NCBI GenBank assembly: GCA_017305555.1
Contig: JAFKKM010000018.1
Location: 1 to 64,000 of the forward strand
DNA length: 64,000 nt
DNA from: Hyphomicrobiales bacterium
Lineage (GTDB): Bacteria; Pseudomonadota; Alphaproteobacteria; Rhizobiales; Xanthobacteraceae
Direction of reading: 5' to 3'
Shown: positions 36,852 to 51,443 of the stretch, in pieces
Numbering within the stretch: position 1 is the first letter of the stretch
Layout: the number at the start of each line of letters is the position of its first letter
Translations under genes and position numbers: made by a program
The notes under the pieces: generated by a model
The model's input: the letters and a program-made list of their open reading frames with translations, nothing else
Told to the model about the DNA's origin: nothing
Databases searched by the model: none

Positions 36852-36889
36852 CAAGAGCCGTCGTCGGGACGATGCGACGACGGCTCTTG
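36852..36889 (-). terminator. Possible minus-strand terminator, 15-bp stem
   Basis: A perfect 15-bp stem (36852-36866 with 36875-36889, starting CAAGAGCCGTCGTCG) and eight-base loop. On the minus strand it is followed by an imperfect ATTTTC run. It could back up the hairpin at 37043 or be independent of it. Confidence 0.45.
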
Positions 36890-37042
36890 TACGCAACACT
36901 GGAGGCCACATTCACCCGGCCGAATGAAAATCTGTCATGCTTGGGTGAATGATCTGCAAATTCTTACGGTCGGATGAGCCAAAGGGCGCGCCATCCGATC
37001 GATGAAAAATATGCTTTCGGCGAATAAATACTAGGTAGGAGA

Positions 37043-37072
37043 GGTGCTCGGTTAGTCTCTCAACCGAGCACC
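37043..37072 (-). terminator. Likely terminator of the His-rich protein gene
   Basis: Perfect 11-bp stem GGTGCTCGGTT (37043-37053) with 37062-37072 and an eight-base loop, 11 bases beyond the stop codon of the minus-strand gene. No T-run follows, so efficiency is uncertain. Confidence 0.55.
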
Positions 37073-37083
37073 AATTCGCGGTC

Positions 37084-37341
37084 TCATCTGTAATGGCGAT
37101 GCCGGGAGTGCGACCATCCGCGATGGCGCCCGACGTACCAGCCTCGATGCAGGCCGCGATTGCCGTGCCAGCCGTGATGGCGACCGCGATGTCCATGCGC
37201 GTGCCCATGGCCGCCCCGGACCTGGAGCAGATCGGAAGCTCCCTCGATATGTTTGGCAGCGGGCGTGGCCGCGCTTGCCGTGCCGGCGGTAGCAAGGGCA
37301 AGAGCCGCGACAGCGGCCCAGGCGAGCAAACGTATTTTCAT
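37084..37341 (-). CDS. Small secreted His/Gly/Arg-rich protein
   Basis: An 85-aa exported protein. The signal peptide MKIRLLAWAAVAALALATAG ends near ASAA. The mature part ends in a low-complexity His/Gly/Arg/Trp-rich region (RGGHGHAHGHRGRHHGWHGN). Such tails can bind metals, but no function is known. The ATG at 37339-37341 has GGAG five bases upstream. It lies between the HerA-like gene and the tRNA-Gln. Confidence 0.7.
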   Translation of the reverse strand: MKIRLLAWAAVAALALATAGTASAATPAAKHIEGASDLLQVRGGHGHAHGHRGRHHGWHGNRGLHRGWYVGRHRGWSHSRHRHYR

Positions 37342-37550
37342 GGAGGCTCCTTCGGATTGATAGCAGCAGACAACGGAGTGGAACCGATCTGGTTCCAGGC
37401 TACGCCCAGAGAGGCGGCAACCGGCGACTTGCAAACCGAAAAGGGGCCATCTAAAAGGACGGCCAACGAATGCGATCCGAAATCTGCCGACCAGCAGATG
37501 GAAAAGGCTTTAGGAATTATATCTAAAACCTTGTACTCATTCGTATTCAT

Positions 37551-37624
37551 TGGGGAATGGTGTAACGGTAGCACAACAGACTCTGACTCTGTTTGTCTTG
37601 GTTCGAATCCAGGTTCCCCAGCCA
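37551..37624 (+). tRNA. tRNA-Gln (anticodon CUG), CCA encoded
   Basis: A 74-base cloverleaf. The acceptor TGGGGAA (37551-37557) pairs with TTCCCCA (37614-37620). The anticodon stem ACAGA/TCTGT closes the loop CTCTGAC, giving anticodon CTG, which reads CAG (Gln). The T arm is CTTGG-TTCGAAT-CCAGG with one G-U pair. The discriminator G and CCA (37621-37624) are encoded. Its 3' end carries the 18-bp repeat that recurs at 44179-44196. Confidence 0.95.
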
Positions 37625-37625
37625 C
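37608..37625 (+). repeat. 18-bp direct repeat, copy 1 (candidate attL, within tRNA-Gln)
   Basis: TCCAGGTTCCCCAGCCAC lies at the 3' end of tRNA-Gln and recurs exactly, in the same orientation, at 44179-44196. With a one-base gap the match extends to CGAA further 5'. Overlap with a tRNA 3' end is the usual arrangement for tyrosine-integrase attachment sites. The interval is 6.6 kb. Confidence 0.65.
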
Positions 37626-38305
37626 ACTTCAAACTGCCATCAATATCTTGATCTGAAGCGCTTTTCTGCTCGCGACAGCTATCGATTGTGGATCACCTTT
37701 GTGGCCATGCAAGCGAGCAAAATACCATCGTAGTGCAACCGTCTCAGCGCGCGCTAAAGCGCTCGACGGATGGGGACAGGCATTTCCGATTCGACCGGCT
37801 TTTGTGAGGCTCTCTTGGGCCGACATGAGCACTCGCGGTTCGGGTCACGGCCCGCCGGTAAGCAGAGAGCATCATCCAAACACCCTTGCTGAGAGCCGGT
37901 GGCATGGCTCCGATGCTGGCAGACGCCTCACGGGCGTGAGTGGTGGTTTCGATGGCCTGAGCTTCCTGCACGAAAGCAATTCGCAGCGGCAAGGATGGGA
38001 GTGCTGCGCGCGGGCTTTCAGTTTCTTGGATTGATATTCGACTGACCGATTGCTGGATGTACCGCCAGGTACGCCCTCGTTTGTCTGACCGAACAACACA
38101 GCACGGACGGCTGATGCGGGAGAGTCGGACATTCGCTTCAAAACGAGGACGCGCCTGAAGAGTTGGTCCCGAGGCCTCGCAACGAAGACAACTGGTTACA
38201 GGGTGGCGGCAATCTTGGGTTGCGTCGGCGGCTGTTTGGGGTTTAACAAAACATTAAAAGAGCGAGGGCGGAGCATCGCGTCGGCCACGACGGAGGAGCA
38301 TCGGG
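37626..38305. other. 680-bp gene-free region between tRNA-Gln and autotransporter
   Basis: No gene, hairpin terminator or integrase remnant can be supported. It holds the autotransporter leader, ending with GGAGGAG at 38292-38298 as the ribosome-binding site. GTTTAACAAAACATTAAAAG at 38240-38259 is the most AT-rich stretch and the best place for a promoter. Confidence 0.5.
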
Positions 38306-43837
<5,532 letters not shown>

Positions 43838-44439
43838 CGGGAACTGGAAAATTTGCGCAGCAAGCGAGCGTCGGTAGCTGATAGCCCGGGGCTGACGTCC
43901 CGTTCCTTCGGACGGTTCTGAAGAGTTTCATCGGGAGTCCACTGGCCATCGCATCGGGTGGTGGCAACTCATGCCGGTGGTGGATACGTCCACTCCACAA
44001 ATCGGCCGTCAGGATTAGAACGGATCATCTTGCAGGCCGGGGGAGAGGCGGGGCTCTCCATTCGGTGCACGCCTTCCGGAGGTAGGGCTGCGATAGGCAG
44101 TAAGTCCCTCGCACCCCTATCTCGCCGCGTACGGGTTGTGCGGAACAAAAAATAACCAGCTTTCGGACGCTGACGAACTCCAGGTTCCCCAGCCACTGCC
44201 TGCCACCCAGGCGAGCGTCATGTCCGATTCGGTCGGCAATCTCCCCATTTCACCGCGATGCATCAGGTTGCAGGACTGTCGCGTTCTGGCTCCGCACGTA
44301 GGGGTTTTCCATGTCTATGGTACCGCGCGACATGGCATTCGCGGCGAACCATTGCATTTTTGCCACATTTGACCACAAATCCACCATCTTTACGCAACCC
44401 TTCGTTGCGTCCGGTTCCATTAGTTGTTAGCGAAAATCC
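43838..44439. other. 602-bp gene-free region after the autotransporter
   Basis: No credible gene. It contains the second copy of the tRNA-Gln-end repeat at 44179-44196. The 44000-44110 part looks like a scrambled, unrecognised remnant. The last 200 bases lead into the TolC-like gene and become AT-rich (GTTAGCGAAAATCC just before the start). Confidence 0.45.
44179..44196 (+). repeat. 18-bp direct repeat, copy 2 (candidate attR)
   Basis: Identical to the tRNA-Gln 3' end at 37608-37625, in the same orientation, but without the rest of a tRNA: the upstream sequence (TTTCGGACGCTGACGAAC) does not fold as one. This is what is expected at the distal end of an element inserted at a tRNA. Confidence 0.62.
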
Positions 44440-45993
44440 ATGCGATATTTTAAAGCCCTTTTTACAGCTACTGGTTTTTTGATCACGGTTTGCTCGCCAG
44501 CTTCGGCGGAGCCATTTTCGATCCGTGACGCAATCAATCAAGCGGTCAAGACCAACCCCGGGGTCGGCGAAGCGTCGGCTAACCGGCGGGCGACCGAGGC
44601 CGAACTTCGGCAAAGCCAGGGCGCATTGCTCCCGCAGATCAGGTTGCAAGCCGACGCCGGCCCGGAGAAGCTGACGCAATATATTGTGCCGGCCCCTGCG
44701 AACAACGGCCGTTATTTGAACGGGCGGGAAGCATCAGTCGTTATCCGGCAAACGCTGTTCGACGGTATGTCTTCGATCAACGAGGTGTGGCGACAGGCAG
44801 CGCGGGTGAATGCTGCGTCCTATCGCGTATTGGAACGGACCGAACTGATCGCACTCGATGCGGCGGAAGCCTATATCGACGTGACGCGATATACCCGTTT
44901 AGTGGCGTTGGCCGAGCAGAACCTCAAGGTTCACCTCGGCGTCCGCAAGAACGTGCTGGCACGTTTTTCGGGTGGGCGATCTGGTGAGGGCGACACCCAG
45001 CAGGCCGAGGAACGGGTGGCGGCGGCCCAGGCGACGCTCGCGGACTTTCGGTTGAGCCTCGATTATGCGCGCGCCAAGTATCGCAAGACGGTGGGGCTTG
45101 AGCCCTACAATATGCGCTTCCCGGGGCGGCTGCCGGCAATGCCGGCGAGCAAAAATGCCTCGTTGGACATCGCTTTCAAATATAATCCGACGATTCGCGC
45201 GGCCGGCGCCGATGTAGAGGCTGCCAAGCGCGCGTTCGATTCGACCGCGGGAGCATTCGTGCCCACCGTGGCGCTCGAAGGTCGCGCGCTACGGGGAGCT
45301 GATTCGATCGTCTATCCCGGACAGCGCGACGAAGTCAGCGGCAAGATCGTGATGAGCTGGGATATCTTCCGCGGCGGCCAGGATACCTGGAAGCGGGCGG
45401 AAGCTGCGGAGCGTATGGTCGAGGAGCAACACAAGCACGCGAGGCTTCAGCGCGAGGCACTCGAGTCGCTCGACAAGGCATGGGCAGCGCGTACCATTAC
45501 GACCGAGCGAGCAGCCGCGTTGCTGCGCGATGTCGAAGCGGCCCGGCGGACGTTCGCGGCCTATAACAAGGAATACGAACTCGGCCAGCGCACCCTGATC
45601 GATCTGCTCAACGCGCAAAATCAGTACTTCAACGCCCAGGTGTCGCTGGTGTCGGCGCGCGGCGTCACGGTGTTTGCGGATTACCAGTTGCTGGCCGCCA
45701 TGGGGCAGCTCCTGCACCACCTCAAGACGGCAAAGCCACCGGAAGCCGATCCGCTTGAGAATGGACCGGTTGGCTTTATTCCGATCAAGTTCCCGCTGAT
45801 TCTCCTCCATGCACCTGAGCCTGGTTCGGAGCCGCTGAATGCTGTTGCGCCGATCCCGATGTGGTCGTCGCCGTTCGCCCCGCAGGTTGAGCCGCGCGCT
45901 GTTACGTTTGGCGATCGCTGGTCCGCGGCCGCGCCGCCGGCTGGCAAGGACGCGACGTTGGCGAATGCCGGAAGGGCTGGCGCAGCGCGCTAG
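44440..45993 (+). CDS. TolC-family outer membrane channel of the T1SS
   Basis: A 517-aa TolC/OEP protein that would form the outer-membrane exit duct for the adhesin. The signal peptide MRYFKALFTATGFLITVCSPASA precedes EPFSIRDAINQAVKTNPGVGEASANRR. Two OEP repeats (about 30-215 and 240-430) contain the ALDAAEAYIDVTR and DLLNAQNQYFNAQVSLVSA helices. After residue 440 an unusual Pro-rich tail of about 75 residues runs past the domain. It starts the secretion locus with the ABC exporter 209 bases on. Confidence 0.92.
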   Translation: MRYFKALFTATGFLITVCSPASAEPFSIRDAINQAVKTNPGVGEASANRRATEAELRQSQGALLPQIRLQADAGPEKLTQYIVPAPANNGRYLNGREASVVIRQTLFDGMSSINEVWRQAARVNAASYRVLERTELIALDAAEAYIDVTRYTRLVALAEQNLKVHLGVRKNVLARFSGGRSGEGDTQQAEERVAAAQATLADFRLSLDYARAKYRKTVGLEPYNMRFPGRLPAMPASKNASLDIAFKYNPTIRAAGADVEAAKRAFDSTAGAFVPTVALEGRALRGADSIVYPGQRDEVSGKIVMSWDIFRGGQDTWKRAEAAERMVEEQHKHARLQREALESLDKAWAARTITTERAAALLRDVEAARRTFAAYNKEYELGQRTLIDLLNAQNQYFNAQVSLVSARGVTVFADYQLLAAMGQLLHHLKTAKPPEADPLENGPVGFIPIKFPLILLHAPEPGSEPLNAVAPIPMWSSPFAPQVEPRAVTFGDRWSAAAPPAGKDATLANAGRAGAAR

Positions 45994-46202
45994 CAGGCCG
46001 GTTTGGGTGACGGTACCGGCCGGCACGGCTTAGGCACGCCGGGGAGACGGCCAGGTCACGGCGTTCAGATTCCAAAATTTACTCTATGTTAGGGTTTTGC
46101 CTGGCGCTCGCACAAATTGCGGGCGGCTTGACGCATTTTACAATAAGTTGCGCTGACTTTGCCGCAAAACCATTTTCGCCCCGACCTGCACAGCAAGGAT
46201 GC

Positions 46203-48437
46203 GTGCGCATTACCGAGGCTCCATTGAATATTCAGCCGCACAAGCTCGAACTCGATTTAAATGGCGACGTCGCGGAGAGGCCTCTCGAGAACGCCGGCCA
46301 TATCGACGATCCGCTATCGGATAGCTTGTTGTATCTCGCGCGGTTGCACGGCCGCGCGCTGAGCAAGGAGGCCTTGATCTCCGGCTTGCCGGTTCAAGGC
46401 AAGTTGACGCTGGCGCATTATGAGCGCGCCGCCCAACGCGCGGGGCTGGATGCGGAGCTGTCTGAGAAACGGTTGGCGGATATTCCAGCTCTGGTTCTTC
46501 CGGCAGTGTTGCTGTTTCACGACGGATCGACGCGCATTCTACTCAAGATCGATCACGATAACGGGCACGCCACGCTGGCCAATCCGTCCGGCCCGGATGG
46601 CGACGCGATGGAGCGCCTTGAGGCGATCGAGAAGCAATATTCCGGTTTCGCCTACTACGTTCGCCCTGCGGTGATGGCCGACCCGCGGGCTGTCGCCAGC
46701 GGCGACTTGCCCAAGAAGCATTGGTTCTGGTCGGTGGCCGGTCGTTTCGGCGCCAATTACATCCACGTCGCGGTCGCCGCGCTGATTGTCAACGTTCTCG
46801 CGATCGCCGCGCCGCTGTTCACGATGAGCGTCTACGACCGCGTCATTCCTAACGGGGCGATCCCCTCGCTGGTCGCGCTCGGCATCGGCCTGATGATCGC
46901 AATCGTATTCGATTTCGTGCTGCGCGTGGTACGCAGCCGGATCATCGACATGACCGGCAAGAAGATGGACGTTGTCCTTTCGGCGGAAATCTTTGAACAC
47001 GTCATGTCGGTGAGGTCGGAGCAGCGCCCGCCGTCCGTCGGCATTCTCGCCAACCAGATGCGCGACTTCGATTCGGTTCGTGAATTCTTCACGTCGGGAA
47101 CGGTGGTCTCGGCGACTGATCTAGTCTTCGCGGTGCTGTTCATCACGATCCTGTTCATCATTGCCGGTCCGCTGGCGTGGATTCCATTGATCATGCTGCC
47201 GATCATGATCGCCGTCGGCGTGGTTCTGCAACGGCCGCTGGATCGGTCGATGCGCAAGTTGCAAGCGGAATCGGCCGCACGCCACGGCATCCTGATCGAG
47301 TCGTTGAGTGGCTTGGAGACGTTGCGCGCCGTCGGCGGCGAGGCGCGCGCGCAAACGATCTGGGAGCGTTCGGTCGCCGCGAGCGCGCGCTCGGGTGAGG
47401 AGGTGCAGTTCTGGTCGTCGCTGGCACTGACCAGCGCAAGCACTGCGACGCAGTTGACCAATCTGTTGCTGGTCGTCGGTGGCGTCTTCCTGATCCTGGA
47501 CGGCAAGCTTTCGGTCGGCGCGCTGGTTGCCGCCAATATGCTCTCGGGGCGCGTGCTCGGTCCGATCGCCGGCATCGCGGCAGTGATTACCCGCGCGACG
47601 CAGACCTACACCGCGCTTCGATCGATCGATCGTCTGATGCAACTGGAGCGGGAGCGTCCCGCTGACAAGATCTTCGTCGCGCGCGAGATCAAGCATGGCA
47701 GCATCGATTTCAAGAATGTGAGTTTCTCCTATCCTGAGAGCGCGACCAAGGCGCTGGACGGTATTTCGTTCAGCATCAAGCCGGGCGAGAAGGTCGGCAT
47801 CATCGGGCGCATCGGGTCGGGCAAAACCACTGTCGGCAAGCTGGTGACCGGATTCTATCCGCCCGCCGAAGGCAGCATTCAAGTCGATGGCATCGACGTT
47901 CGCCAATATGATCCCGCGGATTTGCGGGCCGGCGTCGGCTTCCTGTTGCAGGATGTCGATCTGTTCTACGGCAAGCTGCGCGACAACATCACGCTGGGAC
48001 GGCCGACGGCCACCGACGAGGATATCTTGGCGGCGGCGCGGCTATCTGGCGTTGAGAGTTTTATCGCCGGTCATCCACAGGGCTACGATATGATGATCGC
48101 CGAAGGCGGGCGCAGCCTGTCCGGCGGGCAAAAGCAGGCGATTGGATTGGCGCGCGTGTTGATACGCCAGCCGCGCATTCTCTTTCTTGACGAGCCGACG
48201 GCGCATTTCGATGTTCGCAGCGAAGCCGAATTTCTTGAGCGCTTGAAGGGGCTGGCGAAGGAGAGGATGACCATTGTTGTCTCCACACATCGTCCTTCGC
48301 TCCTTACGCTCGTCGATCGCATCCTGGTGTTCGACAACGGCAAGATCGTTGCCGATGGTCCGGCCGCGCAAATCCTGACGCGGTTGCGCGGGCCCGCCGC
48401 AGCGCCCGCTCCGACGAGGCCGGCCAATGCAGTCTGA
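46203..48437 (+). CDS. Type I secretion ABC exporter with degenerate C39 domain (LapB-like)
   Basis: A 744-aa exporter that drives adhesin secretion. The N-terminal C39-like domain (about 20-150) begins DDPLSDSLLYLARLHGRALSKEALISGLP; the catalytic Cys is absent, as in HlyB/LapB exporters of RTX proteins. The transmembrane domain covers about 180-480. The ATPase carries Walker A GRIGSGKTTVGKL (about 534), Q-loop LLQDVDLFYGKL, signature LSGGQKQAIGLA and Walker B ILFLDEPTAHFD. The start is uncertain: GTG 46203 (AAGGA upstream) or TTG 46224 are favoured over ATG 46086, whose extra 39 residues look unlike the family. Its end overlaps the adaptor gene by 11 bases. Confidence 0.93.
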   Translation: MRITEAPLNIQPHKLELDLNGDVAERPLENAGHIDDPLSDSLLYLARLHGRALSKEALISGLPVQGKLTLAHYERAAQRAGLDAELSEKRLADIPALVLPAVLLFHDGSTRILLKIDHDNGHATLANPSGPDGDAMERLEAIEKQYSGFAYYVRPAVMADPRAVASGDLPKKHWFWSVAGRFGANYIHVAVAALIVNVLAIAAPLFTMSVYDRVIPNGAIPSLVALGIGLMIAIVFDFVLRVVRSRIIDMTGKKMDVVLSAEIFEHVMSVRSEQRPPSVGILANQMRDFDSVREFFTSGTVVSATDLVFAVLFITILFIIAGPLAWIPLIMLPIMIAVGVVLQRPLDRSMRKLQAESAARHGILIESLSGLETLRAVGGEARAQTIWERSVAASARSGEEVQFWSSLALTSASTATQLTNLLLVVGGVFLILDGKLSVGALVAANMLSGRVLGPIAGIAAVITRATQTYTALRSIDRLMQLERERPADKIFVAREIKHGSIDFKNVSFSYPESATKALDGISFSIKPGEKVGIIGRIGSGKTTVGKLVTGFYPPAEGSIQVDGIDVRQYDPADLRAGVGFLLQDVDLFYGKLRDNITLGRPTATDEDILAAARLSGVESFIAGHPQGYDMMIAEGGRSLSGGQKQAIGLARVLIRQPRILFLDEPTAHFDVRSEAEFLERLKGLAKERMTIVVSTHRPSLLTLVDRILVFDNGKIVADGPAAQILTRLRGPAAAPAPTRPANAV

Positions 48438-49758
48438 TTTCGCATTCTCGAACGATATCCGCGCCGCAATCTATCTGCGTACACCGCGGACCTCGCGCAT
48501 GTTGCTCTTTACGTCGCTGGCGTTGCTGGTGGCGTTTTTCGTGTGGGCGCATTTCGCCGTGCTGGACGAGGTGAAGCGCGGCAACGGCCGGGTGATTCCG
48601 TCGCGTCAGATGCAGGTGGTGCAGTCACTTGAGGGCGGCATCATCAGCGAGTTGATGGTGCAGGAGGGGGCTATTGTCGCCAAGGACCAGCCGCTCGCTC
48701 GCATCGAAGATACCAATTTCGCGTCGCAGTTCGGCGAAATCCGCGAACGCCGCAGCGCTATGGCCGCGCGGGTCGAGCGTCTCGAGGCTGAAACCCAGGG
48801 AGCCAGCAAGGTCGATTTCGGAAGCGAATTGAGCGAGCTTGCGCCGCGCGCGGTGGAAACCGAGAAGAGCGTTTTCGACGCGCACATGCGCAAGCTGGCG
48901 CAGGACACCGACGTCATCGCGCAGCAGGAAACGCAGAAAAAGAAAGAGATCGACGAGCTGCACGCGACCGAAACCCGGTTTTCGGAAACGCTCGCTTTGC
49001 TCAATCGTGAATCCGAACTGACCCGCAAGCTTTACAACCAGAAGGTCGTTCCTGAAATCGAGATGCTGCGCGTCGAACGTCAAGCGACCGACATGCGTGG
49101 CCAGCTCGCGGTGGTGCGCGCCACCATCGTGAAGACCCAGGCCGCGGTCAGCGAAGCGCACGCGCGACTTCTGAATATTGCGACCGCATTCAAGGCGCAG
49201 GCGGAGGACGATCTCGCCAAGTCGCGGGCCGATCTCGCCGTGCTCGATGAGAACATCAAATCGGCGCAGGATCGCGTGCGCCGCACGGAATTGCGTTCAC
49301 CGGTGCGCGGGATCGTCAACAAGCTCAACGTCACGACCATCGGCGCGGTGGTGGCGCCGGGCGCGAGCCTGATGGAAATCGTGCCGCTCGATGATACGCT
49401 GCTGGTCGAAGGTCGGATCCGTCCGCAGGACATCGCGTTCATTCGCCCGAACCACGAAGCCGTGGTCAAGCTCAGCGCCTATGACTCGTCGGTCTACGGT
49501 TCGTTGCACGGCAAGGTCGAGCGCATCAGCGCCGATACCATCACCGACGACAAGGGTGATAAGAACGAACGCGGCGAAACGTTCTATCGCGTGATCGTCC
49601 GGACCGAGAAGAACCACCTCGGAACGGAGCAAAATCCATTGCCTATCATTCCGGGCATGGTGGCAACGGTCGAAATCCTCACCGGCAAGAAGACGGTGCT
49701 CGACTACATCATCAAGCCGGCGCGAACGCTGCGGAACGAGGCGCTGCGCGAGCATTGA
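48427..49758 (+). CDS. Type I secretion membrane-fusion protein, HlyD/LapC family
   Basis: A 443-aa periplasmic adaptor linking the ABC exporter to TolC. A short cytoplasmic N-terminus, one transmembrane helix (about 24-45, LLFTSLALLVAFFVWAHFAV) and a split lipoyl/beta-barrel region flank a long coiled-coil hairpin (about 90-290). The RTX-type C-terminal block is LRSPVRGIVNKLNVTTIGAVVAPGASLMEIVPLDDTLLVEGRI. It ends with PGMVATVEILTGKKTVLDYIIKP. The ATG at 48427 overlaps the exporter end, so the two are coupled. Confidence 0.94.
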   Translation: MQSDFAFSNDIRAAIYLRTPRTSRMLLFTSLALLVAFFVWAHFAVLDEVKRGNGRVIPSRQMQVVQSLEGGIISELMVQEGAIVAKDQPLARIEDTNFASQFGEIRERRSAMAARVERLEAETQGASKVDFGSELSELAPRAVETEKSVFDAHMRKLAQDTDVIAQQETQKKKEIDELHATETRFSETLALLNRESELTRKLYNQKVVPEIEMLRVERQATDMRGQLAVVRATIVKTQAAVSEAHARLLNIATAFKAQAEDDLAKSRADLAVLDENIKSAQDRVRRTELRSPVRGIVNKLNVTTIGAVVAPGASLMEIVPLDDTLLVEGRIRPQDIAFIRPNHEAVVKLSAYDSSVYGSLHGKVERISADTITDDKGDKNERGETFYRVIVRTEKNHLGTEQNPLPIIPGMVATVEILTGKKTVLDYIIKPARTLRNEALREH

Positions 49759-49991
49759 CGCGCGTGGGTTCGTCAAGGTCAACAATGTCTAAACGCGCGT
49801 GGTGTGACGAATTGCGTAAAATTGCAGGTGTTTCGCACGTCGTCTTTTAAGCCAGAAATCCAACTTTCCCCGACAATAAACGCGTTTTAACGCGGCTGAA
49901 GCGGTCTGGATTCTACCGTCGCTCCATAAAGATCAGGAGCAGGTACGACGTTCAAACGCCGACCGATGCTCCGGACAACGGGGCGTCGATC

Positions 49992-50972
49992 ATGTTGCGT
50001 ATCAATTTTGCGCGTGTTTCCGCGCGCGTCATGGGATGTTTAACCGTATTGTTTTTGGTGGCCGGGACAGGCAACCCGGCCGAGTCGAAACCCCGCGCCA
50101 AATCGTCGCCGGAATTCTCGACGATCGATGACGCTCCATCGGCTTTTGCGCGTCCACCGGTTCGCTTCTTCACCATCAACGGGGTTCTCGCCAAGCATGA
50201 TCGGCATTCATTCGGACCGACCCGGTTTGCAAGTGCCGGTTTTTTTGAGGGTGACGTCGCCGTGATGGCCGATAGCCAGCCGGCCCCGGCGTTGCCGGAG
50301 GTCAGCAGGGAGCCGTTCGGCCTTTTTACCTTCCGTGCGCCGGAGGGCGTATTGTGGACCAAGTGGCGTGCGGTCCAGGCCGCGATGAGCAGGGAAGCCG
50401 AGCAGATCAGCCGTTGCAAGGAGACGGATGACTGCCCGCCGGCGGCGCGGAAATTTGCGGACGCAGTTCAAGCTGCCTCGTCCGGCGATCTGCGCGCGCG
50501 GGTCGAGACCGTCAACATCAGAATCAATCAAGCCATTCGCTATGTCAGCGACTATCAGCAGTTCGGCGTTGCGGATCGATGGAGTTCGCCGCTGGAGGCA
50601 TTGGCCTCGGGCATGGGCGACTGTGAGGATTATGCGATCGTTAAGTATGGCGTTCTGCGCGGGGCCGGAGTGGCGGAAACGGACCTGAAGGTGTTGCTGG
50701 TCCGCGATCTGGCCGTGCGGCAGGATCATGCGGTACTCGCGGTTCGCATCGACGGGCGCTGGCTTGTGCTCGACAATCGGCGTGCCGCGCTGCTGGAGAC
50801 CAACGACCTGCCGCATTTCATGCCGCTGTTCGCAATCGATCAGGCCGGCGTCAGTTTGTTCGCTGCGCCCTATGCCTCGCGGATGCATCACGAGAGTGAA
50901 ACCGAACTCTTGCCGGCGGCAAATGACGCGGCCTATGCGGGTGGCGGTCAGACCCTTCAGCTTTTGTTGTGA
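49992..50972 (+). CDS. LapG-like periplasmic cysteine protease (BTLCP)
   Basis: A 326-aa bacterial transglutaminase-like cysteine proteinase. The signal peptide is about 1-31. The catalytic triad is intact: Cys211 in ASGMGDCEDYAIVKYGVL, His246 in VRQDHAVLAVR and Asp261 in RWLVLDNRR. In Pseudomonas LapG cleaves the N-terminus of adhesin LapA to release it. The gene is 233 bases after the adaptor and two genes before the adhesin, so it is likely dedicated to it. It has a longer N-terminal region than LapG (residues 32-160), including SFGPTRFASAGFFEGDVAVMA. No LapD-type receptor is present in the window. Confidence 0.88.
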   Translation: MLRINFARVSARVMGCLTVLFLVAGTGNPAESKPRAKSSPEFSTIDDAPSAFARPPVRFFTINGVLAKHDRHSFGPTRFASAGFFEGDVAVMADSQPAPALPEVSREPFGLFTFRAPEGVLWTKWRAVQAAMSREAEQISRCKETDDCPPAARKFADAVQAASSGDLRARVETVNIRINQAIRYVSDYQQFGVADRWSSPLEALASGMGDCEDYAIVKYGVLRGAGVAETDLKVLLVRDLAVRQDHAVLAVRIDGRWLVLDNRRAALLETNDLPHFMPLFAIDQAGVSLFAAPYASRMHHESETELLPAANDAAYAGGGQTLQLLL

Positions 50973-51092
50973 CAGGTCTGAAAACCCCATCGGAAGCAGC
51001 GTAACGGCGCATCTCATGCTGGCGATGACTTGTGTCCATCGCAGATTTCCGATCATATCCGGACTCAGCCCATGGTTGTGAGGAGGGGACGG

Positions 51093-51443
51093 ATGCGGTG
51101 CGGATACGGAGTGATGCTCGGCCTTCTGGTGACGCCGCTTTTGTTGTGTGGACCGTCCAAGGCGACCGCTGGCGGTTGGGTGGCGGCAGGGGCCAACTTT
51201 GCGATCTCGTGTGAGAATGGCGCCGACTATCGACTTCGCGCTGATCGCGCCAGCTTCCCCGGGGACGTTGTGACCGGGCATTTCTATTTGTCGCGGCACC
51301 GCGGTTTGCCTGTGCGGTTGATCCCGATGGGTGAGGGCTATCGTTACGCCGGTCGCGGCATCTGGCTCGACGGCATTCGCGAACATGCATTGCTTTACTT
51401 GAGCAAGTATCGTCCGCTGGCCTGCGTGGTATCTCGTCTTTGA
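51093..51443 (+). CDS. Small secreted protein in the T1SS/LapG locus
   Basis: A 116-aa exported protein. The signal peptide (MRCGYGVMLGLLVTPLLLCGPSKATA) precedes a compact domain of about 90 residues with two Cys (FAISCENGADYRLR and PLACVVSRL) that could form one disulfide. The ATG at 51093 has AGGAGGGG seven bases upstream, which is strong. It lies 120 bases after the LapG-like gene and before the adhesin. I do not recognise the family; it may assist or inhibit the protease or bind the adhesin. Confidence 0.75.
   Translation: MRCGYGVMLGLLVTPLLLCGPSKATAGGWVAAGANFAISCENGADYRLRADRASFPGDVVTGHFYLSRHRGLPVRLIPMGEGYRYAGRGIWLDGIREHALLYLSKYRPLACVVSRL

Larger units (their letters stand above)
36721..37083. 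other. Intergenic region between HerA-like gene and His-rich gene
   Basis: 363 bases on the minus-strand side of two minus-strand genes. It contains two strong hairpins (36852-36889 and 37043-37072), each described separately, and no gene. Confidence 0.5.

Noticed and set aside
34972-37341. HerA-based anti-phage defence system
   Set aside because: No SIR2, DUF4297 or NurA partner gene flanks the ATPase; neighbours are AhpD-like, MgtC-like and a His-rich secreted protein.
37626-38305. Integrase or transposase remnant next to tRNA-Gln
   Set aside because: I looked for tyrosine-recombinase and transposase motifs in all frames between the tRNA and the autotransporter and found none.
43838-44178. 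Second tRNA or small RNA before the distal repeat
   Set aside because: Only the 18 bases matching the tRNA-Gln 3' end are present; no cloverleaf or convincing small-RNA hairpin and terminator could be found.
46086-46202. ATG at 46086 as the start of the ABC exporter
   Set aside because: The extra 39 residues (starting MLGFCLALAQIAGG) do not resemble the start of LapB-type exporters, and the stretch is AT-rich like a promoter region. GTG 46203 or TTG 46224 fit better, though this is not certain.
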